Shown here piece by piece: positions 50,806 through 58,662 of a stretch of DNA of 64,000 nucleotides (positions within the stretch are counted from its first letter, which is position 1; the number at the start of each line of letters is the position of its first letter). A program made the position numbers and the translations under genes. Under the pieces are notes generated by a model. It saw only the letters and a program-made list of their open reading frames with translations. It did no database searches and was not told the origin of the DNA. This DNA comes from Rhizobium bangladeshense (lineage in GTDB: Bacteria > Pseudomonadota > Alphaproteobacteria > Rhizobiales > Rhizobiaceae): assembly GCF_017357245.1 (NCBI RefSeq), contig NZ_CP071616.1, forward strand, positions 1 to 64,000, read 5' to 3'.

Positions 50806-53127
50806 TCAGTAATCGGGTAGGGAAAAGACCAGCCGGTGCGTGCCCGGGGGAAGAATCGCCTCCTCGATGACGGGCTCCCCATTGAGCGACGGGTTCCGGT
50901 GCCGGCCGCCGGGCCGGAAGCGGCCGACGCAGCCCTCCGGAAGCGTCAGCACATAGGTGACCTCGCTGCCGGCGCAGGCCCAGCCGACGTCTATGCGCCC
51001 CTGGCTGATATCGTGATAGGCTGAAACCGGAGAAAGCGACGCGATCGGCGCGGGATCGACGATCACCTCGGCAAATCCGGGCGCCTCCGGGCTCGGCGAA
51101 ATGCCGGCGACACATTCGAACAGCCATTGGCAGACGGCGCCATAGGCATAATGATTGTAGCTGTTCATATCGGGTTCGTAGATGGTGCCGTCGGGCGCCA
51201 TGGAATCCCAGCGCTCCCAGATCGTCGTCGCCCCCTTGGACACCTGGTAGAGCCAGCCCGGCACGTCCTCCTGCAGGAAGACCTTTTCGGCGAGGTCGTC
51301 CATTCCGAGCTTCGTCAGGGCCGGCAAAAGGGCAGGCGTGCCGATGAAACCGGTGCCGATCTTGTAGTCGGCGTCAATGATCACCTTCCGGAAATGTAGC
51401 CGGGCAGCTTGCTGATGCTCCGCCGGTATCAGATCATAGAGGAAAGCCAGTGCATAGGATGTCTGGTCATTATGGGCGAGCCGCCCCGCCGGCGTGATGA
51501 ACTCGTTGGCAAAGGCCAGCCGGATCTGATCGGCGCGGCTTTCCATCTGCTCTTCGAGCCCATGCTCGCCGAGAATGCCGGCGATCTTCGCCAGAAGATC
51601 CGTTGAGATGAAGTGGTAGAGGGTGGCCGCGCAGTCGTCGGCAATTGTCGGGCGCGGCTTTCTGTTGTCGCCGACCGGCTGCAGCCAGTCGCCGAAGGTA
51701 AAGCCGCGGGCGCCCCAGTGCGAGGGCGGACGGACGATCGGGCCGTTCGAGATGGACCAGACGAAATCGACCCAGCGCACCATCGAATCCAGGCACTCCG
51801 AAAGAACGGCCCGGTCACCGTAATGGGTGTAGAGCACCCACGGGATCACGACGATCGCGTCCCCCCAGCCGGTCGAGCCGGCATAGCCCGGGAAATTACC
51901 GGGGTGCAGACGCGTCGGGTCCGGCGAGAAATGCGAGACGGCGCCGTCCTCGCGCTGGTCGGCCATCACATCCCGCAGGTATTTCCTGAGGAAGGACCGG
52001 CTGTCGCTCAGCCAGCATGCGGTTGCGGCAAAGACCTGGGCGTCGCCCGTCCAGCCCAGGCGTTCGTCGCGCTGCGGGCAATCCGTGGGCACTTCGATGA
52101 AATTGGCGCGCTGCGACCAGATGGTGTTCTCGACGAGACGATTGACGAGCGCATTGCCCGAGGTGAAGCCGCCCGCGGGCTCAGGCACCGAGGAGATCGG
52201 GACGGATGCGATGGCGAGGATTTTCGCATCGCCCTTGACCGTCACTCGGGCATACCGGAAGCCGTGAAAGGTGAAATGCGGCGCATAGGTCTCGTCGCCG
52301 TCGCCGCGTAGCGTGTAGAGGGTGTGCGCCGCCGCCGTGCGATAATTGCGATTGTCGAAATGACGGTCGGGGCCGAGCACTTCCGAATGCTCCACCTGCA
52401 CTTCGGCGCCGGCAACACCCCGGACCGTGTATCTGACATAGCCGCCAGCATTCTGGCCAAAATCATAGACGGACCTGCCGTCATCGTCGGTCCAGCTTTC
52501 GATCGGGGCAAGCGGCCGCAGCTCCTGCACCGCCGCGGTTTCATGCGCGACGAGCAGCGTTCTGTCGAACGGCAGACTTTCCGTGCCATGGGACTCGTTG
52601 AGATTTTCCTGGCGGGCATCATAGATCTCGCCGAAATAGATCCCCGATTTCCGGATCGGCAGGAGGCCGCTACGCCAGGTGGTGTCGGTGGAAAGAATGA
52701 CGCCGCCAGGGCCGACCAGATCGGCGATGGCGCCGATCCTGTCGCCCCAGCAGTTCGGGATCGCCTTGGCGCCCCACATCAAAGGTGAGCGGTACCATCC
52801 GTCGGCAAGCCAGATTTCGATGCGGTTGAAGCCCGGCTTGAGCAGGTTCGAGACAGCATATCGCTGATAGGCGATGCGATCGTCGTAGTTCGTCCAGCCC
52901 GGCGTCAGCAGGTCGGCGCCGACGCGGGCGCCGTTGATGAAGCAGCGGTAGAGGCCAAGGGCGGAGATGAAGAGTTCGACCGGAAGCCCGGTGCCATCGT
53001 GATCGAAGGTCTTGGAGACGAAGCTCGCGGGCGTTCCCTGGCCGCCGTCCGACAGCGGCGCGATCATCTCTCCCGACCAGGCGCGCGAAACGAGATTGCC
53101 GTCGATGGCTGTCGGCTGAAAGTTCAT
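50806..53127 (-). CDS. Alpha-L-rhamnosidase, GH78 family
   Basis: A 773-residue GH78 enzyme that removes terminal alpha-L-rhamnose from plant glycosides or polysaccharides. Family landmarks are YRCFINGARVGADLLTPGWTNYDDRIAYQRYAVS (N-terminal beta-sandwich, about 48-80), VYDFGQNAGGYVRYTVRG, the catalytic region FIEVPTDCPQRDERLGWTGDAQVF, and ATTIWERWDSMAPDG, then NSYNHYAYGAVCQWLF. The acid DE and later E are in place. It has no signal peptide, so it acts in the cytoplasm on imported glycosides. Start ATG 53127 has GGAGGA upstream. First gene of the operon, divergent from the LacI gene. Confidence 0.92.
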   Translation of the reverse strand: MNFQPTAIDGNLVSRAWSGEMIAPLSDGGQGTPASFVSKTFDHDGTGLPVELFISALGLYRCFINGARVGADLLTPGWTNYDDRIAYQRYAVSNLLKPGFNRIEIWLADGWYRSPLMWGAKAIPNCWGDRIGAIADLVGPGGVILSTDTTWRSGLLPIRKSGIYFGEIYDARQENLNESHGTESLPFDRTLLVAHETAAVQELRPLAPIESWTDDDGRSVYDFGQNAGGYVRYTVRGVAGAEVQVEHSEVLGPDRHFDNRNYRTAAAHTLYTLRGDGDETYAPHFTFHGFRYARVTVKGDAKILAIASVPISSVPEPAGGFTSGNALVNRLVENTIWSQRANFIEVPTDCPQRDERLGWTGDAQVFAATACWLSDSRSFLRKYLRDVMADQREDGAVSHFSPDPTRLHPGNFPGYAGSTGWGDAIVVIPWVLYTHYGDRAVLSECLDSMVRWVDFVWSISNGPIVRPPSHWGARGFTFGDWLQPVGDNRKPRPTIADDCAATLYHFISTDLLAKIAGILGEHGLEEQMESRADQIRLAFANEFITPAGRLAHNDQTSYALAFLYDLIPAEHQQAARLHFRKVIIDADYKIGTGFIGTPALLPALTKLGMDDLAEKVFLQEDVPGWLYQVSKGATTIWERWDSMAPDGTIYEPDMNSYNHYAYGAVCQWLFECVAGISPSPEAPGFAEVIVDPAPIASLSPVSAYHDISQGRIDVGWACAGSEVTYVLTLPEGCVGRFRPGGRHRNPSLNGEPVIEEAILPPGTHRLVFSLPDY

Positions 53128-53145
53128 CAAGTCCTCCCGGTCATT

Positions 53146-53175
53146 TGTAGAACGTTCTCCATATAACGTTCTACA
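53146..53175. promoter_or_regulatory. Inverted-repeat operator between the rhamnosidase operon and the LacI gene
   Basis: TGTAGAACGTT, an 8-bp spacer, then its exact complement AACGTTCTACA; each arm contains AACGTT with the central CG usual for LacI-family operators. It is 19 bp upstream of the rhamnosidase start and 95 bp from the LacI gene, so LacI binding would control the operon and perhaps itself. Confidence 0.72.
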
Positions 53176-53269
53176 TTTTTTTCGGAAGCGCAATAGAAAT
53201 TTCGTCGCCACTCTGCCATGGTGGTTACGGGCGATCGTTGACGGCCCGCAGAGTAAGCCCAGAGATTTC

Positions 53270-54328
53270 ATGTCGATCGAAGACAAACAAAGACTGCAAC
53301 GCAATGATCGCGTGACGATCCGGACAGTGGCAACGCATGCGGGCGTATCGGTGGCCGCCGTGTCCAAGGTGATGCGAAACGCCTATGGCGTCAGCGAAGC
53401 GCTGCGCGCAAAGGTGACGGAGGCCATCGAGGCGCTCGGATACCGGCCTTCACGGGCGGCGCGGGGGCTGCGGGGCCGCAGTTTCACCATCGGCGTGCTG
53501 CTGATCGATATCCGCAATCCCTTCCTTCCCGAGGTGATCGCCGGCGTCAACGGCGTGCTGGCCCCTTCGCACTATCAGGCGATGATCGGCGTCAGCGATG
53601 CGCGCGTGCAGCTCGAGACGTCCCTGATCGAGTCGATGATCGACTACAAGATGGACGGCCTGATTCTCGTTGCACCGCGCCTGCCCTCTGAGATCATCGC
53701 AAAATTCGCGGTGGAGATACCGATTGTCGCGGTTGGTTACCACGATGCCGGCGCCACGGCCTTCGACACCGTCAATGCCGACGACCAGCGCGGGGCGGAG
53801 ATTGCGGTGGAAGCTCTGCTTGCCTGCGGCTATCGCGACATCGAAATGCTGAGCCTCGGCGAGCGCGAGGGGCATCAGGTTTCCGTCGTCCGCCAGCGTG
53901 AGATCGGCTTCCGCCGGGCAATGCAGCGCGGCGGGCTCGGCTCGTCTGCGACGATCACCAAGATCCCGATCGCTCCGCCAAAGCGGGAAGAAACGATGCG
54001 GAAATTCCTGTCACGGAAAAATAGGCCGCGCGCCGTCTTCTGTTGGAGCGATCTTGATGCCATCACGCTGCTCAGCCTGGCGATGGAGATGGGCGTGCGT
54101 GTGCCGGAAGATCTTGCTGTCGTCGGCTATGACAATTCTTCGACCGCTGCCCTCGGTCTCGTCAATCTCGCAAGCATCGATCAGTCGGGCAGGGAGCTCG
54201 GCCAGGTCGCCACCCGGACGCTGATTTCGAGGATAGAGGGCCGCACAGGCGCCGAGCATATTTTCCAGATACCGTCGCTGGTCAGCCGCAACAGCCTCAC
54301 TCGCTCCGTCAACGCTCCAGGCACATAG
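53270..54328 (+). CDS. LacI-family transcriptional regulator
   Basis: A 352-residue regulator. The N-terminal HTH and hinge are at about 15-65: TIRTVATHAGVSVAAVSKVMRNAYGVSEALRAKVTEAIEALGYRPSRAARGLRG. The periplasmic-binding-like effector domain follows (FTIGVLLIDIRNPFLPEVIAGVNGV; AVVGYDNSSTAALGLVNLASIDQ). It lies divergently across 142 bp from the rhamnosidase operon, which carries a strong inverted-repeat operator. It probably releases the operon when rhamnose or a rhamnoside binds; the ligand is inferred. Confidence 0.94.
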   Translation: MSIEDKQRLQRNDRVTIRTVATHAGVSVAAVSKVMRNAYGVSEALRAKVTEAIEALGYRPSRAARGLRGRSFTIGVLLIDIRNPFLPEVIAGVNGVLAPSHYQAMIGVSDARVQLETSLIESMIDYKMDGLILVAPRLPSEIIAKFAVEIPIVAVGYHDAGATAFDTVNADDQRGAEIAVEALLACGYRDIEMLSLGEREGHQVSVVRQREIGFRRAMQRGGLGSSATITKIPIAPPKREETMRKFLSRKNRPRAVFCWSDLDAITLLSLAMEMGVRVPEDLAVVGYDNSSTAALGLVNLASIDQSGRELGQVATRTLISRIEGRTGAEHIFQIPSLVSRNSLTRSVNAPGT

Positions 54329-54379
54329 CCCCAGAAATGGCGAGGCCGGCTGCCGTTGCGGGCTGCCGGCCTCGCAGTC

Positions 54380-55291
54380 TCAGGCGGCCTTGCCGAGTTT
54401 CGTGGGCCGCGTCGCGGCAGCCTTCTCGACCATGGCGGTGACTTCGGTGCGCCGTGCCCCCGAAAGCGGCAGGCGCGGCATGCGGACCCGTTCGGAGCCG
54501 CGGCCCATGATCTGCTCGGCGAGCTTGATCGACTGCACGAGGTCATGCTCGGCGTCGAGATGCAGAAGCGGCATGAACCAGCGGTAGATCCTGCGGGCCT
54601 CTTCCCAGTCGCCGCGTTCGGCCGCAGCAACGAGCTGCACGGATTCCTCCGGGAAGGCGCTGGTCAGGCCGGAGACCCAGCCCTTGGCGCCGAGCATCAG
54701 GCCTTCTAGCGCAACGTCATCGAGGCCGGCGAAGATATCGAAGCGGTCGCCGAAGGCGTTGATGAGATCGGTGAAGCGGCGCGGATCAGGCGCGCTTTCC
54801 TTGACCGCCTTGATGTTTGGAACGTCGGCAAGCACCTTCAGCACGTCGACGCCGATGTTGACGCGGTAGGCGGGCGGATTGTTGTAGAGCATGATCGGCA
54901 GCGACGTCGCCTCGGCGACGGTCCGGAAATGCGCGATCAGCTCTTCCGGCTTCGGCACGTAGACCATGGCCGGCAGCAGCATCAGGCCGTCGGCGCCGAG
55001 CTTTTCGGCATCGCGGGCATAGGCGACGGCGCGGCGAGTATCGAATTCGGAGACGCCGGTGACGACGGGAACGCGGCCATTGACGACCTCGACGGCGGCT
55101 TTCAGGATGGTGCGCTTCTCATCGGGATCGAGCGAGTTGTTTTCACCGCATGTGCCCATGACGATCAGCCCGTTGACGCCGTCGTTGACGAGCGCGTCCT
55201 GAACGCGCTGGGTTGCGGAAAGGTCCACGGAAAGGTCTTCGTTGAACTGCGTCGTTACGGCGGGAAATACGCCCTTCCATCCTGTTGTCAT
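54380..55291 (-). CDS. Dihydrodipicolinate synthase/N-acetylneuraminate lyase family protein
   Basis: A class I aldolase-superfamily enzyme of 303 residues. The active-site pieces are visible: GVNGLIVMGTCGENNSL (about 37-53), the tyrosine in PIMLYNNPPAYRVN and the Schiff-base lysine in NIKAVKESAPDPRR. The family includes DapA, sialic-acid lyase, dehydratases and the pyrroline-4-hydroxy-2-carboxylate deaminase of hydroxyproline degradation; sequence alone does not choose among them. Start ATG 55291 fits the domain start. It faces a GntR gene across 137 bp and precedes nothing on its strand, so that regulator probably controls it. Confidence 0.88.
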   Translation of the reverse strand: MTTGWKGVFPAVTTQFNEDLSVDLSATQRVQDALVNDGVNGLIVMGTCGENNSLDPDEKRTILKAAVEVVNGRVPVVTGVSEFDTRRAVAYARDAEKLGADGLMLLPAMVYVPKPEELIAHFRTVAEATSLPIMLYNNPPAYRVNIGVDVLKVLADVPNIKAVKESAPDPRRFTDLINAFGDRFDIFAGLDDVALEGLMLGAKGWVSGLTSAFPEESVQLVAAAERGDWEEARRIYRWFMPLLHLDAEHDLVQSIKLAEQIMGRGSERVRMPRLPLSGARRTEVTAMVEKAAATRPTKLGKAA

Positions 55292-55329
55292 CGATCGAAA
55301 CTCCGTTAAGGTGTGTTCCTTATATACAA

Positions 55330-55341
55330 ACTGTCGACAGT
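55330..55341. promoter_or_regulatory. Palindrome between divergent DapA-like and GntR genes
   Basis: ACTGTCGACAGT, a perfect 12-bp palindrome, lies 39 bp upstream of the DapA-like start, near AT-rich promoter-like sequence (TTATATACAAA). A plausible site for the adjacent GntR regulator; based on symmetry and position only. Confidence 0.4.
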
Positions 55342-55428
55342 ACTCAATCGTCCTGATTTTAAAAATTTGTCGCCGTTGCGGAAATCGGCCAAAACGCAAT
55401 ACAAGGCTCTCATGAACGGGAGGGACGG

Positions 55429-56133
55429 ATGCAAAACGAGGCGGAAAATGTGCGGGTGCGAGGTTCCGGCACGCAGAGCGTCTATGTCACGCTGCGCCGG
55501 CAAATCCTGTCGATGGGGCTTGAGCCAGGCAGCCCCCTCGATGAGGTGCGGCTGTCGGAGCGGTTCGGCATGTCGAGAACACCCATACGCGAGGCGCTGT
55601 TGCGGCTTGCCGCCGATGGGCTGGTCACGACCCTGCCGAACCGGAACACGATCGTCGCACCGATCGATTTTGCCAACCTGCCCACCTATTTCGAAGCGCT
55701 GACGCTGATGTACCGGGTGACGACTCGCGGAGCGGCGGGGCGGCGGAACGACGCGATCATGGAGACCATCCGCCGCCACCAGAAGGACTTCGCCGGCGCC
55801 GTTGCCGCGCGCGACGCCTATGCGATGATCGAGGCGAACCGCGAATTCCACGTGGCGATCGCCGAGCTTGCCGGCAACTCCTATTACACGGCCTTCTTTG
55901 CCAGGCTGCTCGACGAAGGCCGGCGGATCCTTCGCCTTTATTATTCGACGTTCGAAGACCGGCTGCCGCGCCAATATGTCGATGAACACGAGGAAATCAT
56001 CGCCGCGATCGAGGCCGGTGACGCCGAACGCGCCGATCGGCTGGCGATTGCCCACGCCGGCCAGATCGTCCGCCAGATCCAGGACTATCTCGCCCGCAAC
56101 CTCGATCGGCCGGTGGCGATCGGTCTGTCCTGA
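55429..56133 (+). CDS. GntR-family transcriptional regulator (FCD domain)
   Basis: A 234-residue FCD-type regulator. The winged helix is at about 15-80: SVYVTLRRQILSMGLEPGSPLDEVRLSERFGMSRTPIREALLRLAADGLVTTLPNRNTIV. The helical effector domain follows, with the metal/ligand residues NREFHVAIAELAGNSYY (about 125-141) and HEEIIAAIEAGD. A clear ribosome site (GGGAGG) precedes the ATG. Divergent from the DapA-like gene and 45 bp before a prolidase-like gene, it likely controls both. Confidence 0.93.
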   Translation: MQNEAENVRVRGSGTQSVYVTLRRQILSMGLEPGSPLDEVRLSERFGMSRTPIREALLRLAADGLVTTLPNRNTIVAPIDFANLPTYFEALTLMYRVTTRGAAGRRNDAIMETIRRHQKDFAGAVAARDAYAMIEANREFHVAIAELAGNSYYTAFFARLLDEGRRILRLYYSTFEDRLPRQYVDEHEEIIAAIEAGDAERADRLAIAHAGQIVRQIQDYLARNLDRPVAIGLS

Positions 56134-56178
56134 AGCGCTGCGCGGGACTAGGCATAACGGTAAGAACAGGAAAACGAC

Positions 56179-57321
56179 ATGTCGTGGCAGCATCCCATAC
56201 CCCGCATCACCGAGGATGAGCGGCAGAACCGCCTCACCAGGCTGCGAGAAGCGATTGACGCCGAAGGACTGGCAGGCATGCTTCTCGGCCCGACCGAAAG
56301 CCTGCGTTATTTCACCGGCCTCGTCTGGCACCCGAGCGAAAGGTTCCTCGGCGCGCTCATCACCCCCACGGCCCTTTCCTATATCGTTCCCGGTTTCGAG
56401 CGCAGCCGCGTCGAAACCCTGCCGCATCTGCCGGGGGAAATTCTGGTCTGGGAAGAGGAGGAAAGCAGTGCTGCACTCATTTCCCGCCTTGCCAGCCGAG
56501 GCGGCAGGCTTGCACTCGACGATGGTCTGCCGCTGTTTTTCTATCACGCCTTGGCCGCGGCGATGGGCGCCGAAAGGCTCGCCGATGGCGGACGACTGAT
56601 CCGCGGCCTGCGCCGCATCAAATCCGTCGCGGAGATTTCGCTGATCCAATATGCGATGAACCTGACGCTCGACGTGCACAGGCAGGTGCATGGGCTGTTG
56701 AAGCCGGGCATCACCTCATCCGAAGTGGTCGATTTCATCGACCGGCAGCATCGCCAGGCGGGCGCCGATGACGGCTCGACATTCGCAATCGTCTCCTTCG
56801 GCGCGGCGACCTCGCTTCCGCATGGCGCCGACGGCGAGCAGATCCTTGGCGATGACGACGTCATTCTTGTCGATACCGGCTGCCGGGTCGACGGCTACCA
56901 TTCCGATATCACCAGGACCTATATGCTCGGCGGCGGCGACGGCGACTTTGAGCGTGCCTGGTGGATCGAACGGGAGGCGCAGCAGGCCGTCTTCGATGCC
57001 GCCCGGATCGGCGCCGCCTGCTCGAGCCTCGACGATGCGGCCCGCAAGGTGCTCGCCAAACATTCTCTCGGCCCCGACTATAGTCTGCCAGGATTGCCGC
57101 ATCGCGCCGGTCATGGCCTGGGACTCGCGATCCATGAAGAGCCTTACATCGTTCGCGGCAACGACACGTCCCTTGCCGCCGGCATGTGTTTTTCCAACGA
57201 ACCGATGATCGTCTTCCCCGATAAATTCGGAATCCGGCTGGAGGACCATATCTATATGACCGCAGACGGACCTCGCTGGTTCACCGATCCGGCGGCCGCA
57301 CCCATCGAGCCGTTCTCCTGA
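56179..57321 (+). CDS. M24 family metallopeptidase (Xaa-Pro peptidase/prolidase-like)
   Basis: A 380-residue pita-bread-fold enzyme. The N-terminal domain includes AIDAEGLAGMLLGPTESLRYFTGLVWHPSER. The metal ligands of the M24 site are visible: D in VILVDTGCRVDGYHSDITRTY (two aspartates, about 230-250), H in HRAGHGLGLAIHEEP (about 310), E in CFSNEPMIVFP and E in RLEDHIYMT. Such enzymes cleave Xaa-Pro or act on creatine-like and sulfonium substrates. Next to a GntR regulator and a DapA-superfamily enzyme it may release proline or hydroxyproline for catabolism; that is inference. Confidence 0.9.
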   Translation: MSWQHPIPRITEDERQNRLTRLREAIDAEGLAGMLLGPTESLRYFTGLVWHPSERFLGALITPTALSYIVPGFERSRVETLPHLPGEILVWEEEESSAALISRLASRGGRLALDDGLPLFFYHALAAAMGAERLADGGRLIRGLRRIKSVAEISLIQYAMNLTLDVHRQVHGLLKPGITSSEVVDFIDRQHRQAGADDGSTFAIVSFGAATSLPHGADGEQILGDDDVILVDTGCRVDGYHSDITRTYMLGGGDGDFERAWWIEREAQQAVFDAARIGAACSSLDDAARKVLAKHSLGPDYSLPGLPHRAGHGLGLAIHEEPYIVRGNDTSLAAGMCFSNEPMIVFPDKFGIRLEDHIYMTADGPRWFTDPAAAPIEPFS

Positions 57322-57410
57322 GCGGGCGAATGCCATCAGTCCGTGCGCCAGTTCGCGCGGTGCCAGGTCTCCTGGAAAACATGAGCGACGGACGCCGCTT
57401 CACTTCTCAG

Positions 57411-57513
57411 AGCGGAGACCCTGTTGATCCGCAGCGGCCGGATCGCCACCGCTTCGATCGGCTACGCCAGCGGCGCCTTGCCTGATTTCAAAGCGACGGA
57501 GCGGCTCTCTTGA
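57411..57513 (+). pseudogene. Remnant of an unidentified gene, copy A
   Basis: In one frame the last residues read SGRIATASIGYASGALPDF, then KATERLS and a stop. A similar ending, less than 1 kb away at 58387-58517, reads ATSGTLPDFEAMEQLSNA. No start, ribosome site or upstream domain can be assigned, so this is probably the 3' end of a deleted gene. The family is not recognised. I see nothing I can name in 57514-57692. Confidence 0.4.
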
Positions 57514-57692
57514 CTTCCATGGACGTTCAGACGGGAGCCCGTATCTTGCTGGCCTCCGGACACTTCAAGCTATGTCAATATTGGAGGCAGGTCGGCATGT
57601 CGTTGAAAACCGTCAAGACACCGGCGTATCTGCGACGGGCAGTCTCGGCAGGTTACCTGCTTCCATCACCTCATCGCAGCATTCGTCACTTT

Positions 57693-58223
57693 CTAGTTTG
57701 GCGCGCTGGCTGCGGTTTCACCCGGCGGCATGATCCGGAACAAAAAGGTTGAAACCTTCTCCCCCGGCTTGAAAGGTCCTGGGACCTGATTAGTTACCGG
57801 TTTCAAGCTTTGAAGGAACGCTGCAATTGATGTCACGTCTTCGTCAGTGAGCTGCGCGAATGCATGCCATGGCATAATTGGCGCCAGGACGCGACCGTCC
57901 GGCCTCTGCCCGGTCTGAAGGGCAGTCACAATCTGTTCCCTGGTCCAGCTGCCGATGCCGGTCTCCTTGTCAGGCGTAATGTTGCGGCCGACAAAAACCC
58001 CCTGGCCCGGGATCTCAAAACCAACATCCGATCCACCGAGAAATCGCTCGGTGTCCGGCTTTCCGAAGAAATATCCCGGTGTGTGGCAGTCGTTGCACCC
58101 GCCGACCGTGACGAGATATTCGCCGCGCGCAATCTGCGGATCATCGGCCGCTGCTGCCATGCTCAACGGTAGCTCCAACGCACAAGCGGCTAAAAATGCG
58201 AACCGAACGCTAAATCGAAACAT
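57693..58223 (-). CDS. Periplasmic c-type cytochrome
   Basis: A 176-residue protein with a signal peptide (FSVRFAFLAACALELPLSMAAAA) and one heme c site, VGGCNDCHTPGYF (CXXCH at about 43-47). A methionine in PIMPWHAFAQLTDEDV (about 115) is the likely sixth heme ligand. The pattern GEYLVTVGGCNDCHTP, then GRNITPDKETGIGSWT, matches cytochrome subunits of membrane alcohol/gluconate dehydrogenases and related mono-heme proteins. No dehydrogenase subunit is encoded beside it, so its electron donor is unknown. It stands alone between two gene remnants. Confidence 0.85.
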   Translation of the reverse strand: MFRFSVRFAFLAACALELPLSMAAAADDPQIARGEYLVTVGGCNDCHTPGYFFGKPDTERFLGGSDVGFEIPGQGVFVGRNITPDKETGIGSWTREQIVTALQTGQRPDGRVLAPIMPWHAFAQLTDEDVTSIAAFLQSLKPVTNQVPGPFKPGEKVSTFLFRIMPPGETAASAPN

Positions 58224-58386
58224 TTTACCCTCCGTGTTACGGCCGCCCGCAGCCGAAAAGGACTGAATATCACGATGAAGTTGTTCTATATATTAGCCAC
58301 TTCGAATTATCGAATTGTACGGGGACGCAGGCCGCCAGGCAGGCAGTGAAAAAGCGCCACCACGCGAGCAGGCCTGCATGTATTTT

Positions 58387-58517
58387 CGCGAGCACGGGGC
58401 GCGGCCGCTACTATTCGATCGACGACGGCCGGATTGTTATCACTTCGCTCGGGGGCGTCGGCCACCAGCGGCACCTTGCCCGATTTCGAAGCGATGGAGC
58501 AGTTGTCTAACGCATAG
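58387..58517 (+). pseudogene. Remnant of an unidentified gene, copy B
   Basis: One frame reads RGRYYSIDDGRIVITSLGG, then a shift gives ATSGTLPDFEAMEQLSNA and a stop at 58517. The end resembles copy A at 57411 (SGALPDFKATERLS). It seems to be a decayed 3' end of the same gene family, with its upstream part lost. Elsewhere in the 439-bp gap 58224-58662 I see no gene. Confidence 0.4.
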
Positions 58518-58662
58518 CAGGACGCGCAGGCGGCTTGTGGCCGCCTGCGGGGGAACACGTCCCGCGGCTTTGTTCCTGGGGAGGAACTACACCGAAGAGG
58601 CTGCCGTCACCGACCGTTGTCTGGAGCGGGACCCTCTGCCCAAGCGATTGGGGGAGCGGAGA

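Noticed and set aside
57510..57752. 80-codon plus-strand frame before the cytochrome gene
   Set aside because: No domain, poor start context, and it overlaps the 3' end of the cytochrome gene on the other strand.
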